Under the pieces are notes generated by a model that saw nothing but the letters and a program-made list of their open reading frames with translations, had not been told where the DNA came from and ran no database searches. A stretch of 64,000 nt of DNA from Amycolatopsis rubida (lineage in GTDB: Bacteria > Actinomycetota > Actinomycetes > Mycobacteriales > Pseudonocardiaceae): assembly GCF_900115345.1 (NCBI RefSeq), contig NZ_FOWC01000001.1, forward strand, positions 868,001 to 932,000, written 5' to 3'. Numbering within the stretch: position 1 is the stretch's first letter; the number at the start of each line of letters is the position of its first letter. Positions 17,478-26,071 of this stretch are shown in pieces. A program made the position numbers and the translations under genes.

Positions 17478-18122
17478 TCAGGAGCGGCGAGTGGAAACCG
17501 CGCCCACCACCGTCATGCTCGCCGCCAGCAGCACCACCGACGTGCCTGCCGCCAACCCGAGCGGACCGCCGTACGGGGAGCCGCTCATCAGCGCTTCCAG
17601 CAGCGGATGCACTAGCGGAACCCACTTTCCCAGCAGCACCACGCCAAGCACGAGAACCGCGGCGAGCACCGTCCAGCCGATGCGCGACACCAGCAACCGC
17701 GAGCACGGCAGGCCGATCGCGATGCCCACCAAAGCGCACGCGAGATGCGTCGCCAGCCCGGCACTGACGATCTGTCCATGCAGCTGATTCCGATGCGTCG
17801 CGGCCCACGCGACGGTCGCCAACGTGCACACCAAGGTGCAGCCGAACACCGCCAGCACCGCGCCGCCAATGGTTTTGCGGGTGCCCCCGGCGTGGTTGAG
17901 CGTGATCAGGCGCTGCACCGGATCTTCGATGTCCAGCAACGCGATCGTGAGCCAGCAGCCGAGTACGAGAACCCCCGCGCCGCTCACGCCAAACAGCGGA
18001 AGCACTGGCGAACTCGGGTCCGCGTAAAGGATTGAGCACAACGCGAGGTATGCCAGCCCGGCTGGCAAATAGCGTTGCGAATGGCCGAGCAGCGCCAGGT
18101 AATAGCGGCTCACTGCGAGCAC
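17478..18122 (-). CDS. ABC transporter membrane subunit
   Basis: A 214-residue integral membrane protein with about six helices and no other motif. It begins at GTG 18122, 13 bases inside the end of the ATPase gene upstream, so the two form a coupled exporter-like pair. The overall size and pairing resemble ABC-2-like or CcmB-like permeases, but the substrate is unknown. The pair follows trpG/pabA directly. Confidence 0.6.
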   Translation of the reverse strand: MLAVSRYYLALLGHSQRYLPAGLAYLALCSILYADPSSPVLPLFGVSGAGVLVLGCWLTIALLDIEDPVQRLITLNHAGGTRKTIGGAVLAVFGCTLVCTLATVAWAATHRNQLHGQIVSAGLATHLACALVGIAIGLPCSRLLVSRIGWTVLAAVLVLGVVLLGKWVPLVHPLLEALMSGSPYGGPLGLAAGTSVVLLAASMTVVGAVSTRRS

Positions 18123-18931
18123 GGCGCCACCTCCCGCACCGACCAGCCGCCGGACAAAGCGCGCAGCAGAACGGCGTCGGCGTGTTCGGCGTCGACCGTC
18201 AGGACCACGCCGCCTGCTTGGTCGGCGACCGCGTGCACCCCTGGTTCGGCGGACCAGTTGTCGACGCTCGACGACACCGGCAGCAACGTGATCCGCTTGC
18301 GTTCCGGATGCGGTTCCAGCGGTGCGACCCGGCCGGATTCGAGCCGGTACACCTCGTCCGCGTGTTCGCCCACGACGTCCGGCCGGTGGTCGGTGAACAC
18401 GACGCTCGCGCCGCGAGCGCGGGTTTCCGCGACCAGTTCGCCGAGCACCGTGTGCGTGCCGACGTCGAGGCCGGACCAGGGTTCGTCGAGGATCAGCAGG
18501 TCCGGCCGCACCAGCACGGCTTGGGCGAGACCGACCTTCTGCGCGTTGCCTTTCGACAGTGTGCGCAGCTGCGCGTCCGGGCTGCCGACCAGCGCGAGCC
18601 GCTTCAGCAGCGGATCGATCCCGGACAGATCAGCCAGTCCGCGGATCCGTGCGAGATGCCGCAGGTAGGCCCGCGCGCTCAGCCGCTGGCCGCCGGGAAA
18701 CCGGTCCGGCAGGTAACCGACCGCCGGGCTCCCGGTGATGTCGCCGTACGACGCCCGCGACACCCCGGCGAGGACCCGCAGCAGCGTCGATTTGCCCGAC
18801 CCGTTGGCGCCGAGAATGCCGACCACCCGCCCGGCGGCCACCTCGAAATCGATGTGCGTCAGGACGGGTTCGCCGCTGCCGTACCGTTTTCCGACTCCGC
18901 TGAGCCGGATCAGCGGGGTCGGCGGGGTCAC
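18110..18931 (-). CDS. ABC transporter ATP-binding protein
   Basis: A 273-residue ATPase with Walker A GANGSGKST, a non-canonical signature LSKGNAQKVGLAQ in place of LSGGQ, and Walker B LLILDEPWSGLD followed by the switch region VVFTDHR (Asp-His instead of the usual Thr-His). A C-terminal extension of about 60 residues has no known motif. GTG 18931 overlaps the trpG stop by four bases, so it is translationally coupled to that gene. The permease is encoded immediately downstream. Substrate unknown; heme or a small metabolite are possibilities only. Confidence 0.8.
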   Translation of the reverse strand: MTPPTPLIRLSGVGKRYGSGEPVLTHIDFEVAAGRVVGILGANGSGKSTLLRVLAGVSRASYGDITGSPAVGYLPDRFPGGQRLSARAYLRHLARIRGLADLSGIDPLLKRLALVGSPDAQLRTLSKGNAQKVGLAQAVLVRPDLLILDEPWSGLDVGTHTVLGELVAETRARGASVVFTDHRPDVVGEHADEVYRLESGRVAPLEPHPERKRITLLPVSSSVDNWSAEPGVHAVADQAGGVVLTVDAEHADAVLLRALSGGWSVREVAPCSQ

Positions 18932-19572
18932 GCAGTCGCGGCCTTCTGCAGGGTGCGGGTGGCCCGCTCCAGGTTGTCGACGACGGTCGGCGCGACCGGG
19001 TGCCCCGCCGAGGCCATCCAGTTCGCCAGCATCCGGTGGCCGCATTCGGTGAGCACGGATTCGGGGTGGAACTGCACGCCCTCCAGCGGCAGCGCACGGT
19101 GCCGCATGCCCATCACGATGCCGCTTTCGGTGGTGCCGGTGACCTCGAAAATGTCCGGATCGATGGTGTCCGGCAGCACGGTGAGCGAGTGGTAGCGAGT
19201 GGCGGTGAACTCCTCCGGCAGCCCGGCGAGGATGCCGGAGCCGGTGTGCCGCACCTGGCTGGTCTTGCCGTGCAGCAGCTCGTCCGCGCGGTCGACGGTG
19301 GCTCCGAAGTGCACGCCCAGCGCCTGATGGCCGAGGCAGACGCCCAGCATCGGCGTGTGCGTCTCGGCGCATTTCGCGATCACTTCAATGCTCTGACCCG
19401 CACGTTCTGGTGTGCCGGGCCCCGGGGAGACGAGCACCGCGTCGAAGTCCGGCACGCGGTCGAGGTCGACGACGTCGTTGCGCCACACCGTGCAGTCGGC
19501 GCCGAGCTGCGCCAGGTACTGAACGAGGTTGTAGACGAAGCTGTCGTAGTTGTCGACGACGAGAACGCGCAT
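18928..19572 (-). CDS. trpG: glutamine amidotransferase subunit of anthranilate/aminodeoxychorismate synthase
   Basis: Class I glutamine amidotransferase that supplies ammonia to chorismate-using synthases in tryptophan or folate biosynthesis. The triad is visible: Cys79 in GVCLGHQ, and His169/Glu171 in FHPES; the oxyanion region is SPGPGTP. At 214 residues it has normal length. In mycobacteria the same locus beside pknB is annotated trpG. No component I gene is in the window, so it probably serves TrpE and/or PabB encoded elsewhere. It leads an operon with the two-gene ABC transporter. Confidence 0.9.
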   Translation of the reverse strand: MRVLVVDNYDSFVYNLVQYLAQLGADCTVWRNDVVDLDRVPDFDAVLVSPGPGTPERAGQSIEVIAKCAETHTPMLGVCLGHQALGVHFGATVDRADELLHGKTSQVRHTGSGILAGLPEEFTATRYHSLTVLPDTIDPDIFEVTGTTESGIVMGMRHRALPLEGVQFHPESVLTECGHRMLANWMASAGHPVAPTVVDNLERATRTLQKAATA

Positions 19573-19622
19573 GCCGCCAGCTTAGCGGCTCCCACCAGGT
19601 GGACCGTACGCCAGATCACAGT

Positions 19623-19641
19623 GAAAGTTAGGATCACCTAA
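19623..19641 (+). promoter_or_regulatory. IdeR/DmdR-type iron box before fprA
   Basis: TTAGG-ATCA-CCTAA lies inside a longer perfect inverted repeat, AAGTTAGG (19625-19632) and CCTAACTT (19637-19644). The core TTAGGATCACCTAA matches 13 of 14 positions of the TTAGGCTCACCTAA part of the actinobacterial DtxR-family (IdeR/DmdR1) operator as I recall it. It ends 12-15 bases before the fprA GTG, so a bound repressor would block transcription or initiation when iron is plentiful. Confidence 0.75.
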
Positions 19642-19655
19642 CTTACCGTGGACCG

Positions 19656-20999
19656 GTGAGCCGAATCCTTCGTGTCGCCGTCGTGGGCGCCGGCCCCGCC
19701 GGCATCTACGCCGCCGACCTGCTGGACAAGTCCGACGCGGACGTCGAGATCGACCTGTTCGAGCGCATGCCCGCGCCGTTCGGGCTGATCCGCTACGGCG
19801 TCGCACCCGACCACCCGCGCATCAAGGGCATCGTCAGCGCCCTGCACAAGGTGCTGGACCGGCCGAACATCCGGCTGCTCGGCAACATCGACTACGGCAC
19901 CGACCTGAAGCTGGACGATCTGCGCGAGTTCTACGACGCGGTCATTTTCGCGACCGGCGCGATGGCTGACCGCGCGCTCGACCTTCCCGGCATCGACCTC
20001 GAAGGCAGCCACGGTGCCGCCGACTTCGTGTCCTGGTACGACGGCCACCCGGACGTGCCGCGTACCTGGCCGCTCACCGCGTCCTCGGTCGCGGTGCTGG
20101 GCGTCGGCAACGTCGCGCTCGACGTGGCGCGCGTGCTCGCCAAGACCGCCGACGAACTGCTGCCCACCGACATCCCGGCGAACGTCTACGAGGGCCTGAA
20201 GGCCAGCCCGGTCACCGACGTGCACGTGTTCGGCCGCCGCGGCCCGGCGCAGGCGAAGTTCTCGCCGCTGGAACTGCGCGAACTGGACCATTCGCCGAAC
20301 GTCGAGGTGATCGTGGACCCCGAGGACATGGAGTTCGACGAGGCCAGCGTCGCCGAACTGCGGGCTTCGAAGCAGACCGACATGGTCGTGAAGACGCTGC
20401 AGGAATGGGCGATTCGCGACGAAGGCACCCGTCCGCGCCGGCTGCACCTGCACTTCTTCCACTCGCCCGCCGAGGTGCTCGGCGAGGACGGCAAGGTCGT
20501 CGGCCTGCGCACCGAACGCACCGAGTACCGCGACGGCAAGGTCGTCGGCACCGGCGAGTTCCACGACTGGGACGTGCAGGCGGTATACCGCGCGGTCGGG
20601 TACCTGTCTTCGCACCTGCCGGAAATCCCGTTCGACCACACCGCGGGCGTGATCCCGAACCAGGGCGGCCGCGTGCTGGACCTGGACGAGAACCAGGTCC
20701 CCGGCGTGTACGTGACCGGCTGGATCAAACGCGGCCCGGTCGGCCTGATCGGCCACACGAAGGGCGACGCGGCCGAGACCGTCGCGAACCTGCTCGCGGA
20801 CGCGGACACTCTCGCCCCGCCTCGGCATTCGTCGCCGGACGCGATCCTGGAATTCCTCGCCACGCGCGGGATTTCGTTCACCACCTGGGAAGGCTGGGGC
20901 AAGCTCGACGCGCACGAGAAGTCGCTCGGCGAGGGTGAAGGACGCGAGCGGGTGAAGGTCGTGGAACGCGACGAGATGGTGCGGGTTTCGCGCGCCTGA
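19656..20999 (+). CDS. fprA: NADPH-ferredoxin reductase FprA
   Basis: An adrenodoxin-reductase-like flavoenzyme that transfers electrons from NADPH to ferredoxins, feeding cytochromes P450 or siderophore release. It shows the FAD-binding motif VAVVGAGPAGIYAADLL at the N-terminus, the NADPH motif VAVLGVGNVALDVAR near residue 150, and GWIKRGPVGLIGHTK near the C-terminus. At 447 residues it has normal length. GTG 19656 is chosen because it directly follows the iron box. It faces away from trpG and stands alone, since the next genes are pseudogenes on the opposite strand. Confidence 0.9.
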   Translation: MSRILRVAVVGAGPAGIYAADLLDKSDADVEIDLFERMPAPFGLIRYGVAPDHPRIKGIVSALHKVLDRPNIRLLGNIDYGTDLKLDDLREFYDAVIFATGAMADRALDLPGIDLEGSHGAADFVSWYDGHPDVPRTWPLTASSVAVLGVGNVALDVARVLAKTADELLPTDIPANVYEGLKASPVTDVHVFGRRGPAQAKFSPLELRELDHSPNVEVIVDPEDMEFDEASVAELRASKQTDMVVKTLQEWAIRDEGTRPRRLHLHFFHSPAEVLGEDGKVVGLRTERTEYRDGKVVGTGEFHDWDVQAVYRAVGYLSSHLPEIPFDHTAGVIPNQGGRVLDLDENQVPGVYVTGWIKRGPVGLIGHTKGDAAETVANLLADADTLAPPRHSSPDAILEFLATRGISFTTWEGWGKLDAHEKSLGEGEGRERVKVVERDEMVRVSRA

Positions 21000-21001
21000 A
21001 T

Positions 21002-21660
21002 TCAGGTCACGTAGACGATCTTCCCGCGAGCGTGCCTGTTTCGCTCAATCCGTGCGCGGCCGCGGCTTCGCTCAGCGGGAAGGTCGCTGCGACGGGGATG
21101 CTTAAGCGTCCTTCCTCAGCGAGCTTTACTGCCGTGGCAAGGCCGTGTACTGCCAGCGGATCCGCACCGGGGATCGCGGCGCTGTGCGAGAAGTGCACGC
21201 CGTGGCGCAGTGTGGTGATGTCGGCGATCGTCACGAGCGGACTCGCTCGACCAGCCCCGGACTGTAAGTCGTCGGCTCGGCGCCGAGGAAACGCAGGAAA
21301 TCGTGGTTGTGCGGGCTCGCCGTGCCGATCACGGTGGCACCGCGGGCGATCGCCAACTGGACCGCCACCGTGCCGACCCCACCCGCCGCGCCGTGCACCA
21401 GGATCGTTCCGCGGCACCGCCTGCCTCAGCCCAGCTCCATGCGTCCGGTTTGGCTGCCCAGTGCGCCAGACGGCGTATTCGGCGTTGGCACCACGACGAT
21501 TCGCGGCGGTCATCCCGAAGACGTGGGCACCGGGCTCGTCCACCACTCCCGCAGCGTCGTACCCGGTCCGGAACGGGAGGGTCACCGGCATTGCGCGCGC
21601 CCCGGACCGGATGGCGGTTTCGCCCGCGGAAAACCCGGAAATGCGAACTTTCCAGCGGAT
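21002..21660 (-). pseudogene. NADP-dependent alcohol dehydrogenase (MDR/quinone reductase type), frameshifted
   Basis: The pieces read in order as ETAIRSGA, TLPFRTGYDAAGVVDEPG, then in another frame TILVHGAAGGVGTVAVQLAI and GATVIGTASPHNHDFLRFLG, then LVTIADITTL, GRLSIPVAATFPLSEAAAAH, and finally ARGKIVYVT in a third frame before the stop at 21002. At least three frameshifts break it, and the N-terminal 25-30 residues are missing at the junction with a TetR fragment. When intact this would be a zinc-independent MDR oxidoreductase. It lies tail-to-tail with fprA, two bases after its stop. Confidence 0.8.
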
Positions 21661-21986
21661 ACGGCGTGCCGATGCGGGAGATCGCGCGGCAGGCCGAGGC
21701 GAGCGTCGCGACGGTTTATCGGCGTTCTCCGACCAAAGACGCGCTCATCACCGAAGCGTTCGCCGAGGAGCTGGCGCTGTGCTCATCAATCGTCGAGGAG
21801 GGCATGGCGGCGGTTGCGCCGTGGCAGGGTTTCGTACTGGTGCTGGAGAAGCTCACCGCGGCGCACGCCCGTGAGCAGGGCTTCCACGCGGATCGCAGCG
21901 GTGCGTCGGCGCTTCTGATCCAGTCTTTCCAGGCTCGCCCGGACGCCGAACCGCTGCCGCCCGCGGTGCGGGTGCCGTTCAGCTAG
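21654..21986 (+). pseudogene. TetR-family regulator fragment
   Basis: Reads YGVPMREIARQAEASVATVY, then RRSPTKDALITEAFAEEL and a helical stretch ending in a stop at 21984. This is the second half of a TetR helix-turn-helix plus part of the ligand domain; helix 1 and the C-terminal part are missing. It abuts the decayed dehydrogenase head-to-head, the arrangement expected for a TetR repressor and its divergent target gene after a deletion removed both N-termini and the promoter. The end overlaps the response-regulator gene by eight bases. Confidence 0.7.
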
Positions 21987-22635
21987 AACCGAGGAACTTC
22001 AGCACGGCCGACACCCGGCGATTCGTGTCGTCCGAGGCGGAAATGCCCAGCTTGGCGAAGATATTCGCGGTGTGTTTGCCGACCGCGCCCTCGCTGAAGT
22101 GCAACCGGCCGGCGATCGCGGCGTTCGAACAGCCTTCCGCCATCAGGCCGAGCACCTCGCGTTCCCGTGGCGTCAAGACCGCCAATGGGTCCGAAGCGTT
22201 GCCAGCCACCAGTTTCGCGATCACTTCCGGATCCATCGCCGTACCGCCCGCGGCGACCCGGCGAACCGCGTCGATGAACTGCTCCGCGTTGAATACGCGA
22301 TCCTTCAGCAGATAACCGACCGCGCCGGTGCCGTCCGCCAGAAGCTCGCGCGCGTACAGCTGCTCGACGTGTTGCGACAGCACGAGAATCGGCAGCCCGG
22401 GTGTCTCCCGGCGAGCAGCAAGCGCGACCTGCAGGCCCTCGTCGGTGTTGGTCGGCGGCATCCGGACGTCCACAATGGACACGTCCGGCTGGTGTTCGCG
22501 AAGCGCGGCAGCCAGTTCCGGCCCGGAACCGACCGCCGCGACGACGTCGAAGCCGTGCGCGACGAGAAGGTGGGTCAGGCCGTCTCGGAGGAGGTACTGG
22601 TCCTCGGCGACGACGGTCCGGGGTCGAGCTGGCAC
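21979..22635 (-). CDS. NarL/LuxR-type response regulator
   Basis: A 218-residue two-component regulator. The receiver domain has acidic pocket residues Glu11/Asp12, phospho-acceptor Asp56 (VSIVDVRMPP) and LLKDR in place of the usual conserved Lys region. The C-terminal LuxR helix-turn-helix reads LTPREREVLGLMAEG and NAAIAGRLHFSEGAVGKH. GTG 22635 overlaps the kinase gene upstream by about 60 bases, indicating coupled translation. It probably controls the divergently transcribed ABC exporter beyond the kinase gene. Confidence 0.9.
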   Translation of the reverse strand: MPARPRTVVAEDQYLLRDGLTHLLVAHGFDVVAAVGSGPELAAALREHQPDVSIVDVRMPPTNTDEGLQVALAARRETPGLPILVLSQHVEQLYARELLADGTGAVGYLLKDRVFNAEQFIDAVRRVAAGGTAMDPEVIAKLVAGNASDPLAVLTPREREVLGLMAEGCSNAAIAGRLHFSEGAVGKHTANIFAKLGISASDDTNRRVSAVLKFLGSS

Positions 22636-24377
22636 GGCACCTCCACAATCGCCGCCGTCGGGCCGCCCGGCGGGCTGGTCAGCGCTAACCTACCGGCGAA
22701 TCCGGACAGCCTCCGCTCGATCCCGCGCAAACCCGTGCCGCGCGCGGCGTCCGCGCCGCCTTTGCCGTCGTCGGTCACAGTCGCGCGCAGGAGCCCCTCG
22801 AAGTACTCCAGCACCACCGACGCGCGCCGGGCCCCGCCATGTTTTGCCGCGTTGCCAAGCAATTCGCACACCGCGAAGTACGCACAAGCCTCCGCCGGCT
22901 GTTCGAGCCGACCCGGCACCGACGCCGTGACCTCGACTTTCAGCGGACTGTCCAGCGCCGCCGCCCGCACCGCGTCCACCAGTCCGCGCTCTGACAACAC
23001 CGGCGGATGGATGCCGCGCACCAGCGACCGCAACTCGGTGAGCGCCTCCGACGACGCTTCCCGCAGCTCGGCAGCCAGCTGTTTCGCCTTGTCCGGGTCG
23101 TGCTCGATCAACGCTTCCACCGCGCCGAGCTTCATCCCCATCGCGACCAGCCGCGATTGGATGCCGTCATGCAGGTCGCGTTCGATCCTGCGCAGTTCAG
23201 CGGCCTGCGCGACGTTGACCTCGACCCGGGTCTGGTCCAGCCGGCGCACGCGCTGCGCGAGCCGGGACGCCTCGGTCGGACCGAGCAGCCATCGGCCGAG
23301 TTTCGCCTGGTACCTGGCGAGCCATGGCGTCGGCAGCAGTCCGGCGAACACCGCCGCCAACGCCACCGGCGTCATCGCGAACGCTCCGCCGGTGCTCGTC
23401 ACCTCGGGCAGCCCGACCATCCCGAACCAGCCGTGCGTACCGGTGATCCACAGCGCGACCAGGCCGTAGCTCCCCCAGAAAACCAGCGCCGCCGACGGCA
23501 CCCACAACACCGGAGTCGCCACCGGCAACACCACCGCGGCTGCCATGTCCCGCCAGGTCGCGCGGTCGTGGAGCACCCAATGGATCCGGGCGCGCAGCAT
23601 CGGCCACCACGGTTCCTCGTGCAACTGCTTGCCGAACTGGTACAGCCCGTCGCCGCGCGGCACCGGCAACGCGGGCGGCGGCAGGTACGGCTGGGCGATC
23701 CGCACCCCGGTCCAGCGCTCCGCTTCGCGGCGGAAGGTGTCGGCGACCGCGCGGCTGGCCAGCGTGACAGTCGGAAACACCACCACCGCGCCGGACAGCA
23801 CGACAACCTGGGCGACCGTCATGCCCAGCTGCGCCAGGGAAATCGCCCACAGCCCGAGCTGATATCCGAACGCGTCGAACCGGCGGCTGAGCCAGCTCTT
23901 CCCACGCGGTGCGTGCGGACCGAGCCAGAACCCGGTCCACCGGGCATACCCGCGCAGCGCGACGGGCCCGGCGACCAGCGAAAACACCGCGAAAACCAGC
24001 GCGACCGGCGGGTTCAGCAACTGCCAGCCGAACTCCCGGCCGGTCGCCGGATCCTCCATGATCCACGTGAAACGTCGATTCCAGCGGATCCACCACGCCC
24101 GCCGGTAGAGCTGGGTGCCGTCGCGATACCAGCCGTCGCGCTCGCGTTCCGGCTCCGGCGGAGCAGGCCGGTACGGACTCCGGATCTCCTGTCCGGTCCA
24201 TCGGCCGACCAGCTCCCGCGCGTGCCGCGACCGGACGCGCGCGAGCTCGACCACCGGCGAGAAGAAGAGCACGAGGCCGACGCACAACAGCGCGAACGCG
24301 ATCAGTTCGAGCAGGACGTCAACCCAGCTCACCACCGCGAGACCGGCGAGTGCCCACGCGCGCCGCACCGACGTCAT
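22575..24377 (-). CDS. NarL-family sensor histidine kinase
   Basis: A 600-residue kinase with a large membrane-associated sensor part: about six hydrophobic segments in residues 1-370 interrupted by soluble Trp/Arg-rich stretches. A HisKA_3 dimerisation domain follows (RDLHDGIQSRL, His403), then a HATPase domain (ACAYFAVCELLGNAAKHGGA, VTDDGKGGAD, GTGLRGIERRL). It pairs with the response regulator immediately downstream. The genes face away from an ABC-2 exporter 167 bp away, a layout typical of antibiotic- or envelope-stress-sensing systems. The ligand is unknown. Confidence 0.88.
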   Translation of the reverse strand: MTSVRRAWALAGLAVVSWVDVLLELIAFALLCVGLVLFFSPVVELARVRSRHARELVGRWTGQEIRSPYRPAPPEPERERDGWYRDGTQLYRRAWWIRWNRRFTWIMEDPATGREFGWQLLNPPVALVFAVFSLVAGPVALRGYARWTGFWLGPHAPRGKSWLSRRFDAFGYQLGLWAISLAQLGMTVAQVVVLSGAVVVFPTVTLASRAVADTFRREAERWTGVRIAQPYLPPPALPVPRGDGLYQFGKQLHEEPWWPMLRARIHWVLHDRATWRDMAAAVVLPVATPVLWVPSAALVFWGSYGLVALWITGTHGWFGMVGLPEVTSTGGAFAMTPVALAAVFAGLLPTPWLARYQAKLGRWLLGPTEASRLAQRVRRLDQTRVEVNVAQAAELRRIERDLHDGIQSRLVAMGMKLGAVEALIEHDPDKAKQLAAELREASSEALTELRSLVRGIHPPVLSERGLVDAVRAAALDSPLKVEVTASVPGRLEQPAEACAYFAVCELLGNAAKHGGARRASVVLEYFEGLLRATVTDDGKGGADAARGTGLRGIERRLSGFAGRLALTSPPGGPTAAIVEVPCQLDPGPSSPRTSTSSETA

Positions 24378-24544
24378 GGCACCCCCTTTCGCTCCTCAGT
24401 CTCGCCGCTGCGGCCTTCGCCGGCCCTGGCTCCAGCTCCCGGTACGGGGTGGCCCCAGCCCCACCCCGATGCCCGCAAAACCCCACCTCAACCGGGGTTT
24501 CCGGCTCATTCTGCCGGACCGCGCGCGCTTCTAGCGTCGTTCGC

Positions 24545-25252
24545 ATGCGACTCATCGAAGTTTCCGAACTCCGCAAGGCCTACGGGGGCCGGGTCGTGGT
24601 CGACGGCGTCTCGTTCTCCGTCGACCGCGGCGAGATCTTCGGCGTTCTCGGCACGAACGGCGCCGGGAAGACCACCGCGGTCGAATGTCTCCAGGGCCTG
24701 CGTGCGCCAGACTCCGGCACCATTTCCGTACTGGGCCTGGATCCCGCGCGCGACACCGCCGAACTGCGCCGCCGCGTCGGCACCCAACTGCAGGACGCAC
24801 GCCTGCCGGAGAAACTGCGGGTCCGCGAGGCGCTGTCACTGTTCGCGTCGTTTTATCCCGACCCGGCCGACATCGACGCTCTGCTGACCCGGCTCGGCCT
24901 CGACGCCCACCGCGACATCGCCTTCGGCAAGCTCTCCGGCGGTCTGCGGCAGCGGTTGTCCATCGCACTCGCCCTGGTCGGCAACCCCGAACTGGCCATT
25001 CTCGACGAACTGACCACCGGCCTCGACCCGCACGCCCGGCAGGAAACCTGGCAACTGGTCGAGAACGTGCGTGCTTCCGGGGTGACGGTCGTGCTGGTCA
25101 CGCACTTCATGGACGAGGCGCAACGGCTGTGCGACCGCCTAGTGCTGCTGGACCGAGGCCGGGTCGTCGCCACCGGCACCCCCGCCGAACTGCTCGCCGA
25201 CACCGGACGGCCGAACCTGCACGAAGCGTTCGTCGCTCTCACTCGCGGCTGA
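24545..25252 (+). CDS. ABC-2 exporter ATP-binding protein
   Basis: A 235-residue ATPase of the drug/lipid exporter (DrrA-like) group: Walker A GTNGAGKTT, signature LSGGLRQRL, Walker B LAILDELTTGLD (Asp-Glu-Leu instead of Asp-Glu-Pro), switch LVTHF. ATG 24545 begins the canonical MRLIEVSELRK opening; the frame is open further upstream but codes no homologous residues. It lies divergent to the two-component system and 13 bp before its permease. Confidence 0.9.
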   Translation: MRLIEVSELRKAYGGRVVVDGVSFSVDRGEIFGVLGTNGAGKTTAVECLQGLRAPDSGTISVLGLDPARDTAELRRRVGTQLQDARLPEKLRVREALSLFASFYPDPADIDALLTRLGLDAHRDIAFGKLSGGLRQRLSIALALVGNPELAILDELTTGLDPHARQETWQLVENVRASGVTVVLVTHFMDEAQRLCDRLVLLDRGRVVATGTPAELLADTGRPNLHEAFVALTRG

Positions 25253-25265
25253 AGGAGATCTTCCG

Positions 25266-25991
25266 ATGCGTACTTTGCTGATTACCGAAGCGAAACTGTT
25301 CCTGCGCACGCCGCTGTGGGCGATCCTGGGCGTCTTCCTGCCGACCGGGGTCCTGCTGGGCGTCGGCTCGATCCCCGGAATGCGGGAACCCAGCCCCGCC
25401 ACCGGCGGCTACCGATTTGTCGACCTGTGGGTGCCGTCGCTGGTCGTGATCGCGCTGGCGATGCTGGGCCTCCAAGTGATCCCGGCGGCCGTCGCGACCT
25501 ACCGCGAGCACGGCGTCCTCCGCCGCCTCGCCACGACGCCCGTGCCGCCAGCGCACCTCCTGCTCGCGCAAGTGCTGATCCACGCCGCCGTCGCACTGGC
25601 CGGGGTGCTGCTGATGCTCGGCACCGCGAAAATCGCGTTCGCCGTGCCGATCCCGAAACATCCCGGGCTCTTCCTGCTGGCCCTGCTGCTCGGCCTGGTC
25701 TCGGTCTTCGCGCTAGGCCTGATCGCCGCTTCCCTCGCCCGCACCGGCAAAGCCGCCGGCGGACTGGCGATGATCGCCTTCTTCCCCATCATGTTCCTGG
25801 GCGGCGTCTATCTGCCACGACCGCTGTTGCCCGCGGTGATCCAGAAAATCGGTGCCTACGTGCCGCCCGGCACCCAGCCGTTGCAAGACGCCTGGGTCGG
25901 CGATGGCGGACAGCCGCTGCAGTTCGCCGCGTTGGCCGCCTTCGCGCTCGGCGGAACGGTGCTCGCCGTGCGGCTGTTCCGGTGGGAGTGA
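25266..25991 (+). CDS. ABC-2 type exporter permease
   Basis: A 241-residue membrane protein with six predicted helices, the standard ABC-2 permease size. A GAAGGAGAT ribosome-binding site precedes ATG 25266. Characteristic parts are the conserved loop YREHGVLRRLATTPV after helix 2 and MFLGGVYLPRPLLP near helix 5. It forms an exporter with the ATPase just upstream and is probably induced through the divergent histidine kinase/response regulator. Substrate unknown: drug, peptide or lipid. Confidence 0.9.
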   Translation: MRTLLITEAKLFLRTPLWAILGVFLPTGVLLGVGSIPGMREPSPATGGYRFVDLWVPSLVVIALAMLGLQVIPAAVATYREHGVLRRLATTPVPPAHLLLAQVLIHAAVALAGVLLMLGTAKIAFAVPIPKHPGLFLLALLLGLVSVFALGLIAASLARTGKAAGGLAMIAFFPIMFLGGVYLPRPLLPAVIQKIGAYVPPGTQPLQDAWVGDGGQPLQFAALAAFALGGTVLAVRLFRWE

Positions 25992-26071
25992 TCCACCAAA
26001 GTGGTGATGAAACTCGTTTTCTCTTGTGGCCGGGTCCGGCGGGCCGGTAGCTCTGAGGGGTACCGCTGACC

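Noticed and set aside
22072..23469. Long open frame antisense to the response regulator and histidine kinase
   Set aside because: Composition is Arg/Ala/Ser-rich shadow without motifs; the minus-strand two-component genes are clearly real.
24059..24074. Second parS-like sequence TGATCCACGTGAAACG
   Set aside because: Matches 13 of 16 consensus positions but is asymmetric, lies inside the histidine kinase gene and is 35 kb from oriC; one degenerate match is weak evidence.
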